Below, piece after piece: positions 59,110 to 64,000 of a stretch of 64,000 bases of DNA. Location of the stretch: NCBI RefSeq assembly GCF_032164335.1, contig NZ_CP134152.1:3782001-3846000 (forward strand). The letters run 5' to 3'. The notes under the pieces are model-generated. The model ran no database searches and had not been told where the DNA came from. It worked only from the letters and a program-made list of their open reading frames with translations. Source of the stretch: Winslowiella toletana (GTDB lineage: Bacteria; Pseudomonadota; Gammaproteobacteria; Enterobacterales; Enterobacteriaceae). Each line of letters begins with the position of its first letter. The first letter of the stretch is position 1. The translations under genes were made by a program, and so were the position numbers.

Positions 59110-60018
59110 TTAGAAATAACCCTGGCGTTTCTTCAGCTCCATCGAGCCGGCCTGGTCGCGGTCAATCATGCGCCCCTGACGTTCGCTGGTGGTGGATACC
59201 AGCATCTCTTCGATAATCTCCGGCAGCGTTTGCGCTTCAGATTCAACCGCACCGGTCAGCGGCCAGCAGCCCAGGGTACGGAAACGCACCATACGCTGCT
59301 CGATCACTTCACCAGGTTGCAGATCGATACGGTCATCGTCGATCATCATCAGCATGCCATCACGTTCCAGCACCGGACGAGGTGCCGCCAGATACAGCGG
59401 AACGATCTCGATGTTTTCCAGAAAGATATATTGCCAAATATCCAGTTCGGTCCAGTTTGACAGCGGGAAAACGCGGATGCTTTCGCCTTTGTTGATCTGG
59501 CCGTTGTAGTTGTGCCACAGCTCCGGGCGCTGGTTCTTCGGATCCCAGCGGTGAAAACGGTCACGGAATGAATAGATACGCTCTTTCGCACGCGACTTCT
59601 CTTCATCACGGCGAGCACCGCCAAACGCAGCATCAAAGCCCCATTTATTTAGCGCCTGCTTCAAACCTTCGGTCTTCATAATATCGGTGTGCTTGGCACT
59701 GCCGTGGACAAACGGGTTAATCCCCATTGCCACCCCTTCCGGGTTACGGTGAACCAGCAATTCAGCGCCGATATTTTTAACCATGCGGTCGCGAAATTCG
59801 TACATTTCGCGGAATTTCCAGCCGGTATCAACATGCAGCAGCGGAAACGGCAGGGTTCCCGGATAGAAGGCTTTACGCGCCAGGTGCAGCATCACAGAAG
59901 AATCTTTGCCGATGGAGTACATCATCACCGGGTTAGCAAACTCCGCCGCCACTTCGCGGATGATATGGATACTCTCCGCCTCCAGTTGACGCAAATGGGT
60001 GAGTCGTTTTTGATCCAT
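59110..60018 (-). CDS. cysD: Sulfate adenylyltransferase subunit 2 CysD
   Basis: CysD is the catalytic subunit of ATP sulfurylase. The 302 residues equal the E. coli length, with the PP-loop [12 protein letters not shown] and the C-terminal [10 protein letters not shown]. It follows cysG after nine bases, so the four cys genes form one unit. Confidence 0.98.
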   Translation of the reverse strand: MDQKRLTHLRQLEAESIHIIREVAAEFANPVMMYSIGKDSSVMLHLARKAFYPGTLPFPLLHVDTGWKFREMYEFRDRMVKNIGAELLVHRNPEGVAMGINPFVHGSAKHTDIMKTEGLKQALNKWGFDAAFGGARRDEEKSRAKERIYSFRDRFHRWDPKNQRPELWHNYNGQINKGESIRVFPLSNWTELDIWQYIFLENIEIVPLYLAAPRPVLERDGMLMMIDDDRIDLQPGEVIEQRMVRFRTLGCWPLTGAVESEAQTLPEIIEEMLVSTTSERQGRMIDRDQAGSMELKKRQGYF

Positions 60019-60027
60019 AATCTTTCC

Positions 60028-61443
60028 TCAAGCCAAATTCACAACGGCGGACTCACGTCCGGCCTGCTGTGCTGAATGTTGAAACCAGGCCAGCTGCGCG
60101 TGCAGATTGACGACTTCGCCAATCACCAACAGCGCTGGCGTTGGGGCGCGTTGCGCCAGTTCTTCGAGATGTTCCAGCGTACCGGTTAATACCTGCTGAT
60201 CCTGACGGGTGCCGCGGCCAATGACCGCCACCGGGGTGCTGGCGTCACGGCCATGAGCAATCAGCTGCTGACTAATTTCAGCCGCTTTTACCGTTCCCAT
60301 ATAGATCGCCAGCGTCTGACGCGCACGCGCCAGTGAAGGCCAGTCGATACCCTCGCCGTCGGGACGGCAGTGGCCGGTAATAAACAGCACGCTCTGCGCG
60401 TAATCACGATGTGTTAAGGGGATACCAGCGTAAGCGGTAGCGCCGGCTGCGGCTGTAATTCCTGGCACCACCTGAAACGGAATGCCCGCTTGCTGCGCGG
60501 CCTGTAGCTCTTCACCACCGCGACCGAAAATAAACGGATCGCCGCCTTTTAACCGCACCACCCGTTTACCTTTTTGCGCCAGCGTCACCAGCAGGCGATT
60601 GGTCTCTTCCTGCGGCACCGAATGCGCTCCGGCACGTTTACCCACGCAGATCCTGTCGGCATCGCGGCGCACCAGATCCAAAATTTCGTCACTGACCAGA
60701 TGGTCATACAGCACCACATCGGCCAGCTGCATCACCTGCAAACCGCGTAATGTCAGCAGACCAGAGTCACCCGGCCCGGCGCCCACCAGAATAATTTCCC
60801 CCTGCGCCTGCTCGGGGTTATCCAACTGACTGTCCAGTGTCTGCCGGGCACCCTGCACGTTACCGGCAGCCACCTGGCTGGCGAACAGGCCATTAAAGGC
60901 ACGTTCCCAGAAACGACGGCGATCTGACATCTTGCTAAAGCGCTGTTTAACCTTGTCACGCCACTGACCGGCAATGTCTGCCATCTGCCCGAGATTGGCC
61001 GGTAACAGCGTTTCCAGTTTTTCGCGCAGCAACCGGGCCAGCACCGGAGCGGTGCCGCTGGAGGAGATCGCGACGACCAGCGGTGAACGGTCGACAATCG
61101 AGGGGAAGATAAAGGAGCATTTTGGCTGGTCATCCACCACGTTCGCCAGCAGATGGCGTTGACTGGCCGCTTCAAATACCCGGGCATTCAGCGCACTGTC
61201 ATCAGTGGCGGCAATCACCAGAAACACGCTATCAAGCTGTGTCTCGTCAAAAGAGGTCGCCAGCCATTCAAGCTGGTCGTGGTCGGCCAGCGCCTGAAGT
61301 TCTTCACACAGCTCGCGAGCAGCAATCTGCACCCGCGCCCCGGCACGACGCAGTAATTCAATTTTGCGCGCCGCAATATCACCACCGCCTACCACCAGAA
61401 CCGGTTTAGACTTGAGATCGGCAAAAATCGGAAGATAGTCCAC
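60028..61443 (-). CDS. cysG: Siroheme synthase CysG
   Basis: CysG makes siroheme, the cofactor of sulfite reductase, from uroporphyrinogen III by methylation, oxidation and iron insertion. The 471-residue protein (E. coli 457) has an N-terminal dehydrogenase/ferrochelatase module with [13 protein letters not shown] and a C-terminal SUMT methyltransferase with [16 protein letters not shown] and [13 protein letters not shown]. It starts at GTG behind AAGG. In E. coli cysG lies with nirBDC; here it heads the sulfate-activation operon, which fits its role in sulfite reduction. Confidence 0.96.
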   Translation of the reverse strand: MDYLPIFADLKSKPVLVVGGGDIAARKIELLRRAGARVQIAARELCEELQALADHDQLEWLATSFDETQLDSVFLVIAATDDSALNARVFEAASQRHLLANVVDDQPKCSFIFPSIVDRSPLVVAISSSGTAPVLARLLREKLETLLPANLGQMADIAGQWRDKVKQRFSKMSDRRRFWERAFNGLFASQVAAGNVQGARQTLDSQLDNPEQAQGEIILVGAGPGDSGLLTLRGLQVMQLADVVLYDHLVSDEILDLVRRDADRICVGKRAGAHSVPQEETNRLLVTLAQKGKRVVRLKGGDPFIFGRGGEELQAAQQAGIPFQVVPGITAAAGATAYAGIPLTHRDYAQSVLFITGHCRPDGEGIDWPSLARARQTLAIYMGTVKAAEISQQLIAHGRDASTPVAVIGRGTRQDQQVLTGTLEHLEELAQRAPTPALLVIGEVVNLHAQLAWFQHSAQQAGRESAVVNLA

Positions 61444-61610
61444 GTCGACCTTATATGAAATAACAGAAAGTTAACGCGACTATACGTCTGCAGGTTCGGG
61501 CAGATGAAATTACTAATTGGAATGAGTAGTTACCTAATGGAATAACGAACCGGCTAAGCTGAGAACAAAATGTGCTTAACGGATGATATTTAGGGCGTTT
61601 CAGAGCGAAT

Positions 61611-61643
61611 GAAATTGTCTAACGGCGATCACAATTTCATAAT
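61611..61643 (+). promoter_or_regulatory. Probable iap promoter containing a palindrome
   Basis: TTGTCT (61615-61620), 17 bases and CATAAT (61638-61643) form a promoter 55 bases before iap. A perfect inverted repeat GAAATTGT-N12-ACAATTTC (61611-61638) covers the -35 box and spacer, a typical place for a repressor operator. The regulator is unknown. Confidence 0.5.
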
Positions 61644-61697
61644 ATTGCAGCAAAAAAATTTCGCTCGCGCTATGGCATGACGCCTAAGGATTCTGAA

Positions 61698-62717
61698 ATG
61701 TTTTCCACCCTCCGCCTGAGAGTGCTGGCCTCGCTACTCAGTTGCGGCATTACATTACCGGTCATGGCGGCACAGCCCGCTATCGGCAAGTTTGCTGAAC
61801 AGCAGTTGCGCAATATTGCTACCCTTTTTCCTGGCCGCATGGTCGGAAGCCCGGCCGAGTTGTTGACCGCTGACTATTTGCAGCAGCAGTTCAGCGATAT
61901 GGGCTATCACAGCGACAAACGGGATTTTAATACCCGTTATCAATACCAGCATAAAGATGGCAGTACCAGCTGGCGTCAGGTTACCGGAAGTTCGGTGATT
62001 GCCGCACGCCCGGGCAAAGCGCCACAGGAGATCCTGATCGTTGCCCATCTTGATACCTGGAGCCCGCTAAGCGACAGCGATGTCGAAAACAATCTTGGCG
62101 GCTTACGCTTACAGGGAGCGGATGATAACGCCGCCGGCCTGGGCGTAATGCTTGAGCTGGCACAGCGACTCAGCAGCCAGCCGCTGCACTATGGCATTCG
62201 CTTTGTTGCCTTGAGCGGCGAAGAGATTGGTCATCGGGGCAGCGAAGATTACCTCGCGCGAATGAAAGCCAACGAGAAACAGCATACTTTGCTGGTGATT
62301 AATCTCGACAGTCTGCTGGTGGGCGATAAGCTCTACTTTAACAGCGGCAGCAATACTCCGGCAGCGGTAGCGCGTCAGACCCGCGACCGTGCGCTGGCGA
62401 TTGCTCATCGTTACGGCATCAACGCCAGCAGCCACCCGCTAAACAAGCCAGCCGATCCGTTCGACAGCGCTGGTTTTCCACTGCTTAGCGTGCGTGCGGC
62501 AAACTGGAAACTGGGCCATCAGGATGGCAGTCAGCAGCGCAGTAAGTCACCGCACTTCCCGGAGGGTATTAGCCGCCATCAAACCGAGCGTGATAACCTC
62601 AGCTATATCGATCGCTGGTTGCCTGGGCGTATCGCGCTACGCAGCCGCGACAGCGTAAAAATTCTGCTGCCGTTAATTACCGAACTGGCTAATCCGGCCG
62701 AAAAAAAGGAGCCGTAA
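61698..62717 (+). CDS. iap: M28-type aminopeptidase Iap
   Basis: Iap is a secreted zinc peptidase; in E. coli it removes N-terminal arginines from alkaline phosphatase to change its isozyme. ATG 61698 (MFSTLRLR) follows AAGGA and gives 339 residues with a signal peptide ending VMAAQ. Metal-site motifs are VAHLDTW, GADDNAAG, SGEEIG and INLDSL. The E. coli segment with adjacent cysteines near residue 270 is absent here (HPLNKPADPFDSAG). It is divergent from the cys operon, as in E. coli. Confidence 0.88.
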   Translation: MFSTLRLRVLASLLSCGITLPVMAAQPAIGKFAEQQLRNIATLFPGRMVGSPAELLTADYLQQQFSDMGYHSDKRDFNTRYQYQHKDGSTSWRQVTGSSVIAARPGKAPQEILIVAHLDTWSPLSDSDVENNLGGLRLQGADDNAAGLGVMLELAQRLSSQPLHYGIRFVALSGEEIGHRGSEDYLARMKANEKQHTLLVINLDSLLVGDKLYFNSGSNTPAAVARQTRDRALAIAHRYGINASSHPLNKPADPFDSAGFPLLSVRAANWKLGHQDGSQQRSKSPHFPEGISRHQTERDNLSYIDRWLPGRIALRSRDSVKILLPLITELANPAEKKEP

Positions 62718-63001
62718 TGTATATCGTTTATCTGAACTATCATCGCCCGGTTGAAGAAGTTGAAGCCCTGCTGGAACCCCATATTCAGTGGCTTGATCGC
62801 TACTTCGACGCCGGGGTGTTTATTGCGGCGGGTCGCAAAGATCCGCGCACCGGCGGAATGATCATGGTGAAAGATATCGATCGCCAACGGCTGGAAACCA
62901 TTCTGGCTGAAGATCCGTTTGTCGCAGTGGCTCATTACGAGGTGACAAAAGTGAATGTGACGCGCGCGGCTGCGGCATTTAGCGGACTGGTGGCCAGCTG
63001 A
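62717..63001 (+). CDS. YciI-family protein
   Basis: This 94-residue protein of the YCII ferredoxin-like family has the conserved His and Asp (EPHIQWLDRYFDAGVFIAAG) that are the putative catalytic pair. Its ATG overlaps the iap stop by one base (TAATG), so the two are translated together. The biological role is unknown. Confidence 0.85.
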   Translation: MYIVYLNYHRPVEEVEALLEPHIQWLDRYFDAGVFIAAGRKDPRTGGMIMVKDIDRQRLETILAEDPFVAVAHYEVTKVNVTRAAAAFSGLVAS

Positions 63002-63014
63002 CTCGCTGAGGATA

Positions 63015-63043
63015 CGGGCGGCCTGGCTTCCTGCCTCCGCCCG
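63015..63043. terminator. Hairpin between the YciI gene and the FeeM-like gene
   Basis: CGGGCGG/CCGCCCG with a 15-base loop fills the gap between convergent genes. There is no clear T-run. Confidence 0.5.
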
Positions 63044-63053
63044 TGAAAGTCTG

Positions 63054-63917
63054 TCAGTTACTACGATTGAGAATTTTCTGTAACTCGGCGCGCTGGATGC
63101 TGTTCAGCGCTTCGTCTCTGACGCAACAGCGGTCGCAGTAGTGACGCGCATGTTCCGCGGTCCAGCACCAGGCCTGTTCCCGCTTCATCCGCTCCACTAG
63201 TTTGCTGTAAAGATGATTGATATTCATCGATTTCAGCACTTCTCTCAGGCTCAGATGCTTATGCGGCGATAGCTGCTTTCTTAAAAAGGCCAGCGTCGGT
63301 TTCACATCTGCCCGCAGCAATACCGTCGGTTTATTCTGGTATGCCGGATGCAGGCGGCTCTCCCCCACCTGCTTAAAGAACAGCACATCACGATAAAAAC
63401 GCGCCTTGCGCGCTTCAACCTGAATAAACAAGGTATCGATACGCTGGAAAAATACGGCGTACAGAATAATCCACGCGTACAGCTCACGCAGAACGCCGCC
63501 ACCACGATAACTCTCATCAATACATAACGAGCCAATCTCTGCGGTGCGCTCCGGACAGCAGCCAGACTGGTCAATTTCCCTGGCAAACACTTTTTCAGCA
63601 GGCAGCCCTTGCCCGCTCTGTTTAATCAGCGCAATGGTTCCAATCACATCTTCATCGACTTTAGCCAGAAACAGCCGGTTAGCTGCCGTGAAAAACCAGG
63701 GAGAAAAAAGCATATTGCCGGGTTGGGCAGTAACCAGACCCAATTTCAGATACGCAGCATGTAATTTGCTCATGCCGGTAAAAAAATCCTGCAGAGTACC
63801 GACCTGCTGAATATCAATTTCGTCAGATGAATACGGTTTACCAAAACGCAGTGAATTCTTCAGAACTGAAGATGGATCGTTGATTGATCCAGACAACATC
63901 AGGTCTTTATCTGACAC
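63054..63917 (-). CDS. GNAT-fold protein resembling N-acyl amino acid synthase (FeeM type)
   Basis: This 287-residue protein resembles the FeeM/PEP-CTERM-associated group of long-chain N-acyltransferases, which are related to acyl-homoserine lactone synthases. Visible features are AEIGSLCIDESYRGGGVLREL with the CoA- or acyl-carrier-binding turn RGGGVL (138-143), then ARKARFYRDVLFF. The C-terminal tail is Cys/His-rich (CWTAEHARHYCDRCC), unusual for the family. I chose GTG 63917 because AAGGAG lies eight bases upstream; the frame stays open to the window edge, so a longer form is possible. Product and partner are unknown. Confidence 0.55.
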   Translation of the reverse strand: MSDKDLMLSGSINDPSSVLKNSLRFGKPYSSDEIDIQQVGTLQDFFTGMSKLHAAYLKLGLVTAQPGNMLFSPWFFTAANRLFLAKVDEDVIGTIALIKQSGQGLPAEKVFAREIDQSGCCPERTAEIGSLCIDESYRGGGVLRELYAWIILYAVFFQRIDTLFIQVEARKARFYRDVLFFKQVGESRLHPAYQNKPTVLLRADVKPTLAFLRKQLSPHKHLSLREVLKSMNINHLYSKLVERMKREQAWCWTAEHARHYCDRCCVRDEALNSIQRAELQKILNRSN

Positions 63918-64000
63918 CAGAGTATCTCCTTGCTGAGTGAGTAAAATGTCACCCAACAAGGATTGATCGATAAGTTTATTTAAACAATGGAATGGCAAAA

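Overview
The window is a piece of a chromosome from a gram-negative enterobacterium. Gene content, gene order and protein similarity (recognised by eye) match the Enterobacterales core. The segments clpB-pgeF-rluD / bamD / raiA / pheL-pheA / tyrA-aroF / rplS-trmD-rimM-rpsP / ffh / ypjD-corB / luxS / micA / gshA / yqaA-yqaB / tRNA cluster / csrA / alaS / recX-recA-pncC, and mutS / rpoS-nlpD-pcm-surE-truD-ispF-ispD-ftsB / ygbE-cysCND, run as in Escherichia coli. Differences from E. coli point to the Erwiniaceae (Erwinia/Pantoea-like), which is an inference. They are cysG as first gene of the cysDNC operon, no srl/hyp genes between pncC and mutS, an extra amino-acid ABC transporter behind ftsB, and a FeeM-like acyltransferase at the right edge.

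Layout. 1-5.7 kb: the ClpB disaggregase (cut by the left edge, with a sigma-32-type promoter), PgeF, RluD, BamD and the ribosome hibernation factor RaiA. 5.7-10.6 kb: the aromatic amino-acid block, with pheA behind a Phe-rich leader peptide and attenuator, a lone periplasmic binding protein, and tyrA-aroF with TyrR-box-like sites. 10.8-11.7 kb: an intact GNAT next to a decayed GNAT. 11.8-15.4 kb: the ribosomal-protein/tRNA-methylation operon and the SRP GTPase. 15.5-21 kb: ypjD, corB, luxS, the sRNA MicA, gshA, yqaA and yqaB. 21.2-21.9 kb: four identical tRNA-Arg(ACG) genes and one tRNA-Ser(GCT). 22-28 kb: csrA, alaS, and the SOS genes recX-recA with pncC. 28-32.6 kb: tam, a DapA-family aldolase, yjdM and periplasmic amylase malS.

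32.6-45.1 kb is a clearly AT-rich accessory region between malS and mutS. It holds a small winged-helix regulator, an outer-membrane porin, a complete chaperone-usher fimbrial operon (major subunit, chaperone, usher, two minor subunits, a second chaperone, a tip adhesin), about 1.4 kb of gene-poor DNA on each side of a LuxR-type regulator, and that regulator itself, whose reading frame is split by one in-frame TAA. This is the part most likely acquired by transfer.

45.2-64 kb returns to core genes: mutS, rpoS with its upstream partners, isoprenoid enzymes ispD/ispF, ftsB, an ABC transporter with ARG-box-like sites, the sulfate-activation operon cysG-cysD-cysN-cysC, iap, a YciI-domain protein, and the FeeM-like acyltransferase.

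I do not see a clearly new multi-gene system. The best leads are the ochre-split fimbrial-locus regulator, the two-chaperone fimbrial operon with its long upstream region, the structured leader and palindrome in front of the porin, several promoter-embedded palindromes (7074-7101, 41765-41781, 61611-61638), and the FeeM-like protein.
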